Shown here piece after piece: positions 31,390 through 40,413 of a DNA stretch of 64,000 bases. The position numbers and the translations under genes were made by a program. The stretch comes from JBMHDN01 sp049889355 (GTDB lineage Bacteria; Pseudomonadota; Alphaproteobacteria; Puniceispirillales; Puniceispirillaceae). The notes beneath the pieces are model-generated. The model searched no databases. It saw only the letters and a program-made list of their open reading frames with translations, and was not told the DNA's origin. Position 1 is the stretch's first letter. Each line of letters starts with the position of its first letter. Where the stretch lies: positions 62,001-126,000 of the forward strand of contig JBMHDN010000016.1 of assembly GCA_049889355.1 (NCBI GenBank), given 5' to 3'.

Positions 31390-32322
31390 CTATCGTGCTG
31401 TAATTGAAAATTCAGGGGCTTTACTGCGCAAGGCGGTAATACAGCCGCCTGCAAAGCTGCATGCGCTATTTTTCGTTTGTTTGACCAAACCAGCCCCTGA
31501 TGAATCAAAGCTAAATTCGATCGTGCTGGTAGAGGGGGTGACCGTCAGCGGTGTCGCCAATTTCTGAAAATTCAGATGCTTGGGGGCTGGCTGGAATGTT
31601 GCCTCGCCGATAGATGAGGCTGGGCCAGAAGGACAAGAAGACGAGCTATAGCTCTGGAGCGTGACCCCGTCATCTTCAACCCAATAAGAGGCGCGCTCTG
31701 CCCCGCTGCCTGGATCTGTGGTCCAGTTTTTTGTATTGCTCCGGACTGTGCCGCCACTGGTACACATGATGGAATGCTCAAAAGAAAAGCCAGGATTTGC
31801 ATTGGCAGGCGTATCACAAATGACATTGGTATATGCGGGATTATACTGGTTCTTCCAAACCTCACTATTGCCAACAGTATAGCAAGTCGTCCCGTCTGTA
31901 CTGCCTGCACCCTTGCGGGCTGAATCAAAAGTGACGGTAAATCTGCTCTCAATAAAGCCGTTAATCAACATCACAATATGCGTGTATGTGCCTGTGGATA
32001 CAGACATCGGACCGTTAGATGGCATGGGAAAATCAACAGTTGAACTCAACGTCACCTGTGCGCCAGCCTCATTTTCGAATAAAGATGTGCACAAAGCGGT
32101 ATAATTGGTACGGGTGGGCTCTGACGGACAGACCATGATCTTGGTGAATGTTACGCGCGCTTCCTGAAAATCCGGGAAACAATAAGTATTGCCAGAACCG
32201 GACGCCGCATCTGTGATTTCACCATCTGCATTGAGCGAACAAGCCGATCCATGGGTGGCCTGTCCCAAGGTTGGCATGCACAAAAAGCAAACCAACGCCA
32301 AAATATGATAAAACTTTTGCAT
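31390..32322 (-). CDS. Secreted cysteine-rich protein paired with beta-barrel (cassette B)
   Basis: Exported protein of 310 aa from ATG at 32322 (GAGGG, 5-nt spacer), with a signal peptide ending around GQA-TH. The mature part has ten Cys and low-complexity Ser/Thr/Gly surface-like segments. It is an enlarged version of the cassette A partner: both have a strand with a Cys (TFTKIMVC), a YTH-containing core (STGTYTHIVMLINGF), a TPL-type strand (LATPLTVTPS) and a terminal PEFSITAR. The insert of about 80 residues between these (CYTVGNSEVWKNQY to SSSCPSGPASS) is absent from cassette A. First gene of its operon. Function unknown. Confidence 0.72.
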   Translation of the reverse strand: MQKFYHILALVCFLCMPTLGQATHGSACSLNADGEITDAASGSGNTYCFPDFQEARVTFTKIMVCPSEPTRTNYTALCTSLFENEAGAQVTLSSTVDFPMPSNGPMSVSTGTYTHIVMLINGFIESRFTVTFDSARKGAGSTDGTTCYTVGNSEVWKNQYNPAYTNVICDTPANANPGFSFEHSIMCTSGGTVRSNTKNWTTDPGSGAERASYWVEDDGVTLQSYSSSSCPSGPASSIGEATFQPAPKHLNFQKLATPLTVTPSTSTIEFSFDSSGAGLVKQTKNSACSFAGGCITALRSKAPEFSITAR

Positions 32323-32355
32323 TTTTACCCTCATTTTAGACATTTTGTAAAAATA

Positions 32356-32407
32356 TGACCTATTTTTTTACAATTAGTTTCTATGAGTTCTTTGAAATAT
32401 GCTCATA
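32356..32407 (-). promoter_or_regulatory. Upstream element of cassette B shared with cassette A
   Basis: TGACCTATTT (32356-32365) and TATGCTCATA (32398-32407) match the cassette A upstream region exactly; their start-to-start spacing is 42 bp here and 54 bp there. An ATGAG near 32383 forms an inverted pair with CTCAT at 32402. The element lies in the intergenic region shared with the divergent Lrp/AsnC gene. Confidence 0.5.
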
Positions 32408-32492
32408 ATCTAACGATAGGATGTAGCCTCATCGTCTCATCCTGAAGTAGGAAAATTGCTCAATAACGACTTAAATTTTTACAGTTTGCACA

Positions 32493-32921
32493 ATGCTAAG
32501 CCAGAACGACCATAAAATTATCAATCTGTTAAAACGAAATGCACGTATGTCTGTTACCCAAATGTCTCATGAATTGGGACTGAGCCGGGTCACGATAGAC
32601 AATCACATGAAAAAGCTGGAAGAACAGGATGTTATCCGCGGCTATACAGTGGTGTTGGGCTCTGAGGATTTCAAACACCGGATTTCAGGCTGGGTGCTGA
32701 TCAACGCAGAAGCCAATAGAGAAGAAGCAGCGATTGAAAAAATCAAGAAAATGCCGGAATTCACCAGACTACACACCACCAATGGCAAATGGGATTTAGT
32801 GGCTGAAATTCAGACAAACACCCTTGAAGAATTTGATGCAGCCATCTCGCGTTTACGCAAAATTGCCGGCATTACTGAGACTGAGACAAGCTTGCTGTTG
32901 AGCTCGCGTATCGGTTTATAG
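32493..32921 (+). CDS. Lrp/AsnC-family transcriptional regulator
   Basis: A 142-aa DNA-binding regulator with an N-terminal winged helix-turn-helix (about 4-52, MSVTQMSHELGLSRVTIDNH) and a C-terminal RAM/ligand domain (about 64-142, VLINAEANREEAAIEKIKK, LVAEIQTNTLEEFDAAISRL). Members usually respond to amino acids and act on neighbouring genes. It is divergent from the cassette B operon and shares its 170-bp control region, so it is the obvious candidate regulator. No strong ribosome site is seen before the ATG. The second helix is normal, so DNA binding should be intact. Confidence 0.88.
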   Translation: MLSQNDHKIINLLKRNARMSVTQMSHELGLSRVTIDNHMKKLEEQDVIRGYTVVLGSEDFKHRISGWVLINAEANREEAAIEKIKKMPEFTRLHTTNGKWDLVAEIQTNTLEEFDAAISRLRKIAGITETETSLLLSSRIGL

Positions 32922-33070
32922 TGGTATACCATCTAAATTGATCTCGTTGGCTAGCAGCTTACATAGAATTGACCAGAGCCTGTGCCTGCCCTTGCCTCTC
33001 CTGCTCTTTCTTGTCATGATCTGGAACTAAGATAGATAGTGCGTGTGTTAGGATATGGAGCCTGTCTGAC

Positions 33071-33427
33071 ATGGTAAGTGAATTATACAGCCGATATGGC
33101 AGTCGGTTAACAAGCGGTGCCTCTGAGATGCTTTATGATGCCTTGCTGGCAGATGAGGTGCTGGCCCCTTTTTTCAAAAAGGTAGATATGGATGTGCTGC
33201 GTGAACATATGGCTGCTTTTATCGGCTCGATAACCGGTGGGCCTAAAATCTATACTGGACGGGCGATGTCAGAGGCCCACGCCCCGTTTCAAATCACTGC
33301 CTATCATTTTCAGCGTGTGGCCGCCCATCTGGAAGACAGCCTGCGCGCGGTCGGGATTAAACAGGCTGATATTGATTTATTGATGGCTGAAGTTGCCAGC
33401 CTGAGAAGCCAAATTGTCAATGCCTGA
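33071..33427 (+). CDS. Truncated haemoglobin, group 1-like
   Basis: Small haem protein of 118 aa. The two-over-two globin features seen are ALLADEVLAPFFKKVDMDVL, the Gly-rich stretch ITGGPKIYTG, then SEAHAPFQITAYHFQRVAAH, where the first His is the expected proximal haem ligand. Members bind O2 or NO and are often involved in nitric-oxide detoxification. GGAG lies 9 nt upstream of the ATG. A 17-bp tandem duplication straddles the stop codon. Cytosolic; single gene. Confidence 0.85.
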   Translation: MVSELYSRYGSRLTSGASEMLYDALLADEVLAPFFKKVDMDVLREHMAAFIGSITGGPKIYTGRAMSEAHAPFQITAYHFQRVAAHLEDSLRAVGIKQADIDLLMAEVASLRSQIVNA

Positions 33428-33457
33428 TAGATAAGACTGGCTGATAGATAAGATTGG
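33424..33457. repeat. 17-bp tandem duplication across the globin stop codon
   Basis: CTGATAGATAAGACTGG and CTGATAGATAAGATTGG stand end to end (16/17). The first copy contains the stop codon of the globin gene, so the second copy is untranslated. Confidence 0.9.
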
Positions 33458-33585
33458 CAGGGCACCAGAAGGCGGTTTATTGCGGCAAAAGAGTTGACCG
33501 CCGACATCTGATTTTAGTATGGCAAGCGGTGATATATGCTAGGCAGATGCGCTGGCGGGTGCGTATGTAGGATAAGGATTGGTAG

Positions 33586-34728
33586 ATGATTTGGTTAAGA
33601 CGTGGTTTTCAGCTCAGTTTAAGTCTGTTTACATTTTTGTTTATGCCTTATCAGGCGCTAAGTGCAGATTTATATCGATGTACACTCGATGATTATCGCA
33701 TGCAAAATGTATCAGAAGAGGTACTGAGAAGCTGGGTACCTGATCAAATCGAAATCGAAGTCATCAAAGACACGCCCATCCTGCTGATCAATGGCGAGCG
33801 CCTAGCTGGTCAGTTTAACTATAACACCTCCAAAAAATTTGAATTTTCGTCTGTGTTGAAAACACAAGATTCTAAAGGGCGTGAGATAAAAATGCGGTAT
33901 TTGGTGACCCATTTTCTCACAAATAACAAAATCAGGATCGCGCCGTCACCCAAACATTTTGCGTCTATGGGGGATGTGTGGGGTCAATGCGATGATCGCG
34001 CAGTAAACAACACAGCGATTGAGACAGAACAGGAAGCTGTTGAAATACCTGCCTCTTTTGAAAAGACAGACCTCACCGCGAAAACCTATCAGCAAACCGG
34101 AACTGCTTTTCACCTCTCTGATTATATCAAAAATGGCTATTGGAATTCAAAGAGCAAAAGAACCTTTAAAAAGCTCAAAGGTAAAGACACACTGCAAATG
34201 TGGATGGGTCAGCCACCCTGTATCTCTTATAGCTGGTGGTCTTATCCGAATAAATCAGCCACAAGTCTGAAAAAATGGAAGGCAGCTGTTTTAGAACGCA
34301 TGGCCGGATTCCCAGATGAGGTGATAGATTTCTGCACCATCCCAACAGATGTGATCATAAATGGCCAAACAACAGATCACCCGGCCAATAGCCGGTTTTA
34401 TGTCCGCACAGTTGGGACAATCATCCTGCGCAAAAAAGGCGAAGGCCAGGCTGAACGTGTCATCATTGAGCAAGATTATCTGAGCAAAAAGACAGGTGGT
34501 AATCTCTATGATGAAAATTTGCAGAAAATCTGTGAATTCAATTTCAAATCACGCAGCGCCGTGAAGTTGAGATGCAGCGGCTATGGCGAGATTGATGCCA
34601 AATTTGAAATCACCAACCTGTTCAAAGGTGAGTTTACCTTATTTGGCAAAGGCACAGATTTCATCTTTTTTGGCACTAATCTATCGTTAGAAAAAGCGAA
34701 AAAGAAGCACCCTAAATTATTCAAATGA
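33586..34728 (+). CDS. Exported protein of unknown function
   Basis: A 380-aa protein with a signal peptide (RRGFQLSLSLFTFLFMPYQA, cleavage near LSA before DLYRC). The mature part is basic and Lys-rich with about five Cys (LYRCTLDDYRM, WGQCDDRA, QPPCISYSWWSY, DFCTIP, KICEFN, LRCSGYG), and its middle is aromatic (MWMGQPPCISYSWWSYP). Several strands toward the end (FEITNLFKGEFTLFGKGTDF) suggest a beta-rich fold. No family recognised. GGAT-like ribosome site before the ATG. It overlaps the next exported protein by 4 nt, so the two probably work together. Confidence 0.6.
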   Translation: MIWLRRGFQLSLSLFTFLFMPYQALSADLYRCTLDDYRMQNVSEEVLRSWVPDQIEIEVIKDTPILLINGERLAGQFNYNTSKKFEFSSVLKTQDSKGREIKMRYLVTHFLTNNKIRIAPSPKHFASMGDVWGQCDDRAVNNTAIETEQEAVEIPASFEKTDLTAKTYQQTGTAFHLSDYIKNGYWNSKSKRTFKKLKGKDTLQMWMGQPPCISYSWWSYPNKSATSLKKWKAAVLERMAGFPDEVIDFCTIPTDVIINGQTTDHPANSRFYVRTVGTIILRKKGEGQAERVIIEQDYLSKKTGGNLYDENLQKICEFNFKSRSAVKLRCSGYGEIDAKFEITNLFKGEFTLFGKGTDFIFFGTNLSLEKAKKKHPKLFK

Positions 34729-35639
34729 TCTGTCGTATTTTTTATCTATCAATCCTCACGACCAGCTTATTTTGTTCTGCTGTCAGCTCTGCATCGGACT
34801 TAGAGTTAAGCGATTGCTTTGCCGATCCAGATAGCTGTCTAGAGGTTGAATTAGAAGATGTGGCTGTTGCATCAGATGAAGACAAAGACAAAGATGATGA
34901 GGAAGCAACGACCGGGCTCACCATTCCCTCTGGGCATGTCTTATCAGATGGGCAGCTATTTGAGAGCGCCTCACCAGAGACACGCGAATTCCTCAAAAGG
35001 AACGCCCAAAATGGCGGTGAAAAAGCAGGGCTTATCAATGATCAGGTCTTTGTTTTTGCTGGCGATGATTTGGTCTTTGTACCGGTTGTCGACCTGATCG
35101 GAAAATCCACTAAGCAAATCAAAAATATAATCACCGCATCAGTGGTTAATGATGTGACTGACCTTGATTTAGACTTATCGACACTGGCTGAAAATTTGGA
35201 AGAAAACAAAGGTGATGTCGAAGCTGCGGTGGTTGAGACCATTGAAGAAACGGTGGCACTGGTCTCTACAGGGCAGATGGATGAAATTGCTCAACGATCT
35301 GACAAATTGTCCGATATTTTAAATGCGGCAAATAATTATTATGCGAGCGGCTTTAGTGAAAGAGATATTGCACAGGCGGTAAAGGCCGCAGATGAAGCTG
35401 CAAATGCCCTACCAGCGGATATTCAAACCATCATTGATGAGGTGATTGATAACGCCGTTGAAGCTATTCAGGTCGCGTCTTCAGATATTGATGCAGCTTT
35501 GCGTACCTGGGATTCACTCTCTGACAAGGCTAAGCAAGCCATTGTTAATGAGGCCAACCGACTTGGTGCGTTGGGTTGTGGTGGGCAGTATAAATGTAGC
35601 GTGACAGATGCTGAAAATTATGCTGACCAGCTCAGATGA
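34725..35639 (+). CDS. Acidic exported helical protein of unknown function
   Basis: A 304-aa exported protein whose start overlaps the preceding stop (ATGA). The signal peptide ends near VSSA. The mature part is strongly acidic (DEDKDKDDEEATTGL and many Asp/Glu), with two N-terminal Cys (DCFADPDSCLEVE) and two near the C-terminus (LGCGGQYKCSV). Residues about 130-285 are helical and Ala/Asp-rich. The charge contrast with its basic partner at 33586 suggests a complex, which is inference. The protein is not recognised. Confidence 0.6.
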   Translation: MICRIFYLSILTTSLFCSAVSSASDLELSDCFADPDSCLEVELEDVAVASDEDKDKDDEEATTGLTIPSGHVLSDGQLFESASPETREFLKRNAQNGGEKAGLINDQVFVFAGDDLVFVPVVDLIGKSTKQIKNIITASVVNDVTDLDLDLSTLAENLEENKGDVEAAVVETIEETVALVSTGQMDEIAQRSDKLSDILNAANNYYASGFSERDIAQAVKAADEAANALPADIQTIIDEVIDNAVEAIQVASSDIDAALRTWDSLSDKAKQAIVNEANRLGALGCGGQYKCSVTDAENYADQLR

Positions 35640-35691
35640 GAGCTCAGCTGTCAAAAAAACAAAAACCTAAAGTAACAAATGAGACCAAATC

Positions 35692-36039
35692 ATGCGTAAA
35701 TTTTTATCTTCTGACGGGCTTCACCCTAACATTCGGGACCAGGTGCTCTCATTTCACAATGATATCGTGGCCGAGGTCGAAGAGGCAGTGGCACAAAACC
35801 GCATTGTGGTAGTGGGCATGCGCTGGAATGATGCGGTCTGGAAAGCCCGCCGCAACCTTGAAAAGGCTGGGCTAGATTTCACCTATCTTGAATATGGCAG
35901 CTATACAGCGCAATGGCGCCGCCGCCTCGCACTCAAAATGTGGACAGGATTTCCCACATTTCCAATGATTTTTGTGGATCAGCAATTGGTCGGCGGCAAT
36001 TCCGATTTGGAAAAATTATTAGCCGATAAAGTGATCTGA
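35692..36039 (+). CDS. Glutaredoxin-like protein without active-site cysteine
   Basis: A 115-aa protein with a glutaredoxin fold pattern: IVVVGMRWNDAVWKARRNLE replaces the usual strand plus CPYC motif, followed by AGLDFTYLEYGSY, the cis-Pro glutathione-site segment GFPTFPMIFV and GGNSDLEKLL. There is no Cys anywhere in the protein, so it cannot do dithiol or monothiol exchange; a glutathione-binding or structural role is possible. Similar Cys-less glutaredoxin-like proteins are, to my recollection, found in other alphaproteobacteria. The gene stands alone after the acidic exported protein and converges with the aldehyde dehydrogenase gene. Confidence 0.75.
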   Translation: MRKFLSSDGLHPNIRDQVLSFHNDIVAEVEEAVAQNRIVVVGMRWNDAVWKARRNLEKAGLDFTYLEYGSYTAQWRRRLALKMWTGFPTFPMIFVDQQLVGGNSDLEKLLADKVI

Positions 36040-36084
36040 TACCACATCGCCTTACATAACATCAGGGGTCAGATGCGGCTTTGT

Positions 36085-37533
36085 TTAATCTGGCATACCA
36101 GCAGGCAGACCTACATAGGCTGTTTTCACTGTGGTATAGAATTCAACAGCCGCGCGGCCTTGTTCGCGCACACCGTGAGATGATGCGCCCCTGCCACCAA
36201 ATGGGACATGATAATCTGTGCCTGCGGTTGGCAGATTGACCATCACCACCCCTGTTTTGGCATGACGGCGGAAATGGTTTGCTCTGGCAAGAGAGCTGGT
36301 CATAATCCCAGCGGTGAGGCCAAATTGGGTGTCATTGGCCAGATGCAATGCCTCTTCATATCCAGAAGCCTTTATCAGGCAGGTCATTGGACCGAACATT
36401 TCCTCGCGATTCACCTGTGCTGAATTTGGCAAACCGGCGATGACCGCAGGGGCCATGTAATGACCTTGGGTAGGCTGGGTCAATACATCACCGCCCCACA
36501 AGATTTCGCCGCCTTCTTGTCTGGCAACATCCAGATAATGTTGGTTAGAGGCCAATTGCGCCTCAGAGACAACAGGGCCCATCATGGTGTTCTCTTCCAG
36601 GGCATGACCAACGCGCAAAGCCTGCGCGGCCTGAACCAATTTCTCGGCAAATTCATCATAAATCTTGTCATCTATAATCAGCCGTGATGAGGCTGTGCAT
36701 TTCTGGCCTGTACCGCCAAAAGCACCGCCACTGGCACAAGCAACCGCCAAATCCATATCACAATCATCCATGATAACCAGCGGGTTTTTTGAGCCCATTT
36801 CCATCTGCAATTTTGTCAGATTAGGCGCAGCCGCCGCCGCAATCTGGCGACCTACATCTAAAGAGCCAGTAAAGGTCAGCGCATCAATGCCAGCATGGCT
36901 GGCCAGCGCATCACCAATCTCAGCCCCTGAGCCCATGACAAGGTTAAACAAGCCCTTTGGTAGTTCCTGACGCGCGATAATCTCAGTCAGTGCCACCGCA
37001 CTTGCAGGGACCAGATTGGCTGGCTTCCAAATCACCGCATTACCAAAGGCCAATGCTGGTGCGATTTTCCAGACCGCAGTGGCTGTCGGGAAATTCCAAG
37101 GCGAGATAATAGCCACCACACCAACAGGTTCACGGCGCACATCAATTTCGATATTCGGGCGCACCGAATCTGCATTTTCACCTAATTGGCGCAGGGTTTC
37201 GGCGGCATAATAGGTGAAAAATTGGCCTGCACGGTAAACCTCGCCCTTCCCTTCTGCCAATGGCTTTCCTTCTTCACGAGATAACAACCGGCCTAGCTCT
37301 TCTGAGCGTGCCATCAATTCTGTGCCAATTGCCATCAGCGCATTATAGCGTGTTTCAAGCCCGCTCTGGGCCCAGATTACAGAGGCATCACGCGCAGCCT
37401 GAATAGCATCTTCTAGATCCGTGCGGCTTGCCTGTGCAAAATGGCCGATAATATCTGATGTATCCGATGGGTTGATATTGGCGATTTCAGCAACCCCGTT
37501 GCGCCATTCACCGGCAATGAAATTCTGTCCCAT
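36085..37533 (-). CDS. Aldehyde dehydrogenase, alpha-ketoglutarate-semialdehyde-dehydrogenase-like
   Basis: NAD(P)-dependent aldehyde dehydrogenase, 482 aa from ATG at 37533 (AGGTGA upstream). Catalytic residues are visible: Asn in IISPWNFPTA, Glu in LQMEMGSKNP and Cys in GTGQKCTASSRLI. The C-terminal AGTDYHVPFGGRGASSHG then REQGRAAVEFYTTVKTAY is characteristic of 2,5-dioxovalerate (alpha-ketoglutarate semialdehyde) dehydrogenases used in hydroxyproline and pentose-acid breakdown. It is divergent from the enolase-superfamily gene, which supports a shared catabolic route. Confidence 0.82.
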   Translation of the reverse strand: MGQNFIAGEWRNGVAEIANINPSDTSDIIGHFAQASRTDLEDAIQAARDASVIWAQSGLETRYNALMAIGTELMARSEELGRLLSREEGKPLAEGKGEVYRAGQFFTYYAAETLRQLGENADSVRPNIEIDVRREPVGVVAIISPWNFPTATAVWKIAPALAFGNAVIWKPANLVPASAVALTEIIARQELPKGLFNLVMGSGAEIGDALASHAGIDALTFTGSLDVGRQIAAAAAPNLTKLQMEMGSKNPLVIMDDCDMDLAVACASGGAFGGTGQKCTASSRLIIDDKIYDEFAEKLVQAAQALRVGHALEENTMMGPVVSEAQLASNQHYLDVARQEGGEILWGGDVLTQPTQGHYMAPAVIAGLPNSAQVNREEMFGPMTCLIKASGYEEALHLANDTQFGLTAGIMTSSLARANHFRRHAKTGVVMVNLPTAGTDYHVPFGGRGASSHGVREQGRAAVEFYTTVKTAYVGLPAGMPD

Positions 37534-37800
37534 GATATCACCTAACCTTCTTATGCGCATGAAATCATGGCGCTAAATTGTGATAATTTAAAGGGTACGT
37601 CAATCATTAGACCCCGCAAAAATCCCTTGCGATGAACGAAAAGCAAATCAATCGGGCCAAATCGCCGGTAAGGCAGATAGACATTCTATCCTTCAACATG
37701 TCTGAAAATCAGGCTGTGTAACAATCTTGCCCAGTTGTAAGGCCATGCTAAGTTAACCTCAGGCCCCGAGTCAGAAACATCACAACACTGCGAAAAATTC

Positions 37801-38907
37801 ATGCGTATCAAGAAAATAGAAATCTTTGGTTTTGAACTGCCTGTAAAAGGCAAAGCCTATACCATGGCGAAAGCAAGTGTGACCCATCTGGATACCACCC
37901 TTGTTAAAATCACCGCTGATAATGGGCTTGTTGGATGGGGCGAAACCTGTCCGGTAGGCCCGCTTTATGCAGAAGCGCATGCAAAAGGTGCACATGCTGC
38001 CTTGGCACAAATAGCACCAGGGCTCATTGGTTGCCAAATCCTGCCGCTAGATGTGCACCGCCAGATGGATGACCAATTAAAAGGCCATCATTATGCCAAA
38101 GCAGCGATTGATATCGCCCTTTATGATGTGATGGGCAAGCATCTTAACTTGCCGGTTTCCAGCCTACTTGGCGGGGCGCAGATGGCACGCATTCCCTCTT
38201 ATTTTGCCACCGGTGTCGATAGCCCAGATGAGATTGCACGCCTGGTCAAAGAAAAAGTGATAGAAGGCTATCCCCGTATACAGGTCAAAATTGGCGGCAG
38301 AGCTGTCGAAGAGGATATTGAGACCGTCAAAAAGGTCTGGGAAGTGATCAAAACCAGTGGTGTCAGCTTGGCTGTAGATGGTAACCGAGGTCTGACGTCC
38401 AGGGATACCATCCGGCTAAGCCAAGCCTGTCAGGATATACCCTTTGTGATGGAACAACCGACCAACACAATAGATGAGCTGCGCATCATTCGGCCATTGG
38501 TAAGCCATGCCATCTATATGGATGAGAGCGGTGTCAACCTGAACACCGTCATTCGTGCAGCATCAGAAGGGCTGGTTGATGGCTTTGGGATGAAAGTAAC
38601 ACGACTGGGCGGTTTGATGCATATGATAACCTTCCGTGAAGTCTGTGATGCGTTGAGCCTGCCCCATACATGCGATGATTCATGGGGCGGGGATATTATC
38701 GCCGCAGCTTGTACACATATCGGTGCAACAGTTAAAGCTGACTTAAATGAAGGCGTGTGGTTAGCAGAGCCCTATATCAGCACACCTTATGATAAAGATG
38801 GCGGGATCAAGATTGTCGATGGGCATATCACCTTGCCAACTGGTCCTGGTTTAGGCATTCAGCCCGATGAAGCGCTGTTTGGCCCAGCTCTGGCCTGTTA
38901 TGATTAA
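37801..38907 (+). CDS. Mandelate racemase/muconate lactonising family enzyme, cis-3-hydroxyproline-dehydratase-like
   Basis: Enolase-superfamily enzyme of 368 aa. The C-terminal barrel shows QVKIGGR (catalytic Lys), VDGNRG, MEQPT and MDES (metal ligands Asp/Glu/Asp-type positions) and KVTRLGGL. The end [20 protein letters not shown] closely resembles cis-3-hydroxy-L-proline dehydratases, in which this strand reads EDSWGGDI. The N-terminal capping domain includes [13 protein letters not shown] proline or betaine derivative is the best-guess substrate. Neighbours are an aldehyde dehydrogenase and a D-amino-acid dehydrogenase-like gene. Confidence 0.78.
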   Translation: MRIKKIEIFGFELPVKGKAYTMAKASVTHLDTTLVKITADNGLVGWGETCPVGPLYAEAHAKGAHAALAQIAPGLIGCQILPLDVHRQMDDQLKGHHYAKAAIDIALYDVMGKHLNLPVSSLLGGAQMARIPSYFATGVDSPDEIARLVKEKVIEGYPRIQVKIGGRAVEEDIETVKKVWEVIKTSGVSLAVDGNRGLTSRDTIRLSQACQDIPFVMEQPTNTIDELRIIRPLVSHAIYMDESGVNLNTVIRAASEGLVDGFGMKVTRLGGLMHMITFREVCDALSLPHTCDDSWGGDIIAAACTHIGATVKADLNEGVWLAEPYISTPYDKDGGIKIVDGHITLPTGPGLGIQPDEALFGPALACYD

Positions 38908-38949
38908 ATAAAGCACCAAATCAGCACAGCGGCGATGATGAAAATAGCC

Positions 38950-40134
38950 TCAGATGGGCTGGGATTTCTGCAGCCGTGCTGGATGAAGCATCTCTGGCGT
39001 CAGGCCTGTCTGTGCAATATCTGATGGTATTTCTGCACCCAAAGCGACCGCGGCTGCTAACCGGCCGAGTGCTGGACTGGTTTGAATGCCATAGCCACCT
39101 AGCCCAGCCAGCCAGAAAAACCCGTCTACCTTATCAGAATAACCGACCACCGGTTCCTTATCGCTTACAAAGCTGCGCAAACCTGCCCATTTTGATTTCA
39201 GGCTCCTTATATCCAGTGTAAAGGCGCGCTCTATGCGATCAATGCAAATGGCAATATCCATTTCATCAGGCTGAACATCACATGGCGGCATCGGATCTTC
39301 ATTGGCAGGCGAGATTAAAATCTGCCTTCCTTCTGGCTTGAGATAAAACTGTTCATCTACATCAATCGTCATCGGCATAGAAGCCAAATCAAGCCCTTCA
39401 TCTGCTTCAATCATAAGCGCCGTGCGTCTTTTCGGCACCAGCCCAACGGTTTCAGCACCTGCCATCTGGCCTATTTCTTCTGCCCAAGCACCCGCTGCAT
39501 TGATGATGACCTGGCTTTTGATCAGCTGGTCTTTTGTCTGAATTTGCCAGACGCCATCGCTGCGCGTTAAAGCTGTTACAGCTGTGTTGGTGAGAAGCTG
39601 GCCACCAAATTCTTTTAGCTGTCTTAAAAACCCGCGATGTAGCGCATCAACGTCAATATCATGCCCTGTTTGATCAAGCAGGCCAGCCACAGCAAAATCA
39701 GCACGCAATAAAGGCTGATAATCCCTTATCTGATCGGCCTCTATCTGAGTCATGATGTCTGCGGATTCTACTTCCTGCTGAAACAGGGCAAGCCTGTCTT
39801 TTTGCTTAAGGGTCGCGATCAGCAAAATAGCACGCTCAGATAAGAGAGGCCTATCGGTAAAGGCAGGCGGCGGGTTTTTCAAAAAATCCCCTGACGCACG
39901 GGTGAGCATGCGCACAGCAGGCGGCCCATAGCCAGGGACATACATCGCCGCAGAACGACCAGTCGAATGATAACCAGCCTGGCTTTCTGCCTCTATCACA
40001 CAGACTTCGGCAGACTGCGCCAATTGCGCCGCAACAGACGCGCCTGCTATCCCTGCCCCAATCACCATAAAATCATAGATTTTATCTTGGTGGCTCTCAG
40101 GCTGACTCTCAGGGAGGCTCTCAGAAATAGACAT
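38950..40134 (-). CDS. FAD-dependent D-amino-acid dehydrogenase-like (DauA type)
   Basis: DAO-family flavoprotein, 394 aa from ATG at 40134 (GGGGGAG, 5-nt spacer). The FAD motif MVIGAGIAGASVAAQLA, the segment QAGYHSTGRSAAMY and the C-terminal GFFWLAGLGGYGIQTSPALG match D-arginine dehydrogenase-type enzymes. It likely deaminates a D- or cyclic amino acid to a 2-oxo or imino acid, passing electrons to the respiratory chain. The N-terminal SESLPESQPESH comes from a 12-bp tandem repeat near 40094-40125 and precedes the conserved domain. Convergent with the enolase-superfamily gene. Confidence 0.78.
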   Translation of the reverse strand: MSISESLPESQPESHQDKIYDFMVIGAGIAGASVAAQLAQSAEVCVIEAESQAGYHSTGRSAAMYVPGYGPPAVRMLTRASGDFLKNPPPAFTDRPLLSERAILLIATLKQKDRLALFQQEVESADIMTQIEADQIRDYQPLLRADFAVAGLLDQTGHDIDVDALHRGFLRQLKEFGGQLLTNTAVTALTRSDGVWQIQTKDQLIKSQVIINAAGAWAEEIGQMAGAETVGLVPKRRTALMIEADEGLDLASMPMTIDVDEQFYLKPEGRQILISPANEDPMPPCDVQPDEMDIAICIDRIERAFTLDIRSLKSKWAGLRSFVSDKEPVVGYSDKVDGFFWLAGLGGYGIQTSPALGRLAAAVALGAEIPSDIAQTGLTPEMLHPARLQKSQPI

Positions 40135-40413
40135 AGGCACTCCCCCTATACTGCATCAAAACCAACGACAGATCACAGCATCACGCATTGTCAGCCATAT
40201 CGCAATAGCTTCATCACTGTGCCATTATAGATAATCACAGCAGATAAAGCGGATATAATCGCAAGTTGGATTTTACATACTGGAACAAAATAAGATTAAA
40301 CTGGCGATAGTACGGCCTGTCACTTGAATGAGAGGGGTGAGTGTCGTAACTTTTAAGATGATGGTGATTTCAATGTTACATCACAAGATACAAAAAGATT
40401 TGAGAGCGTGAAA

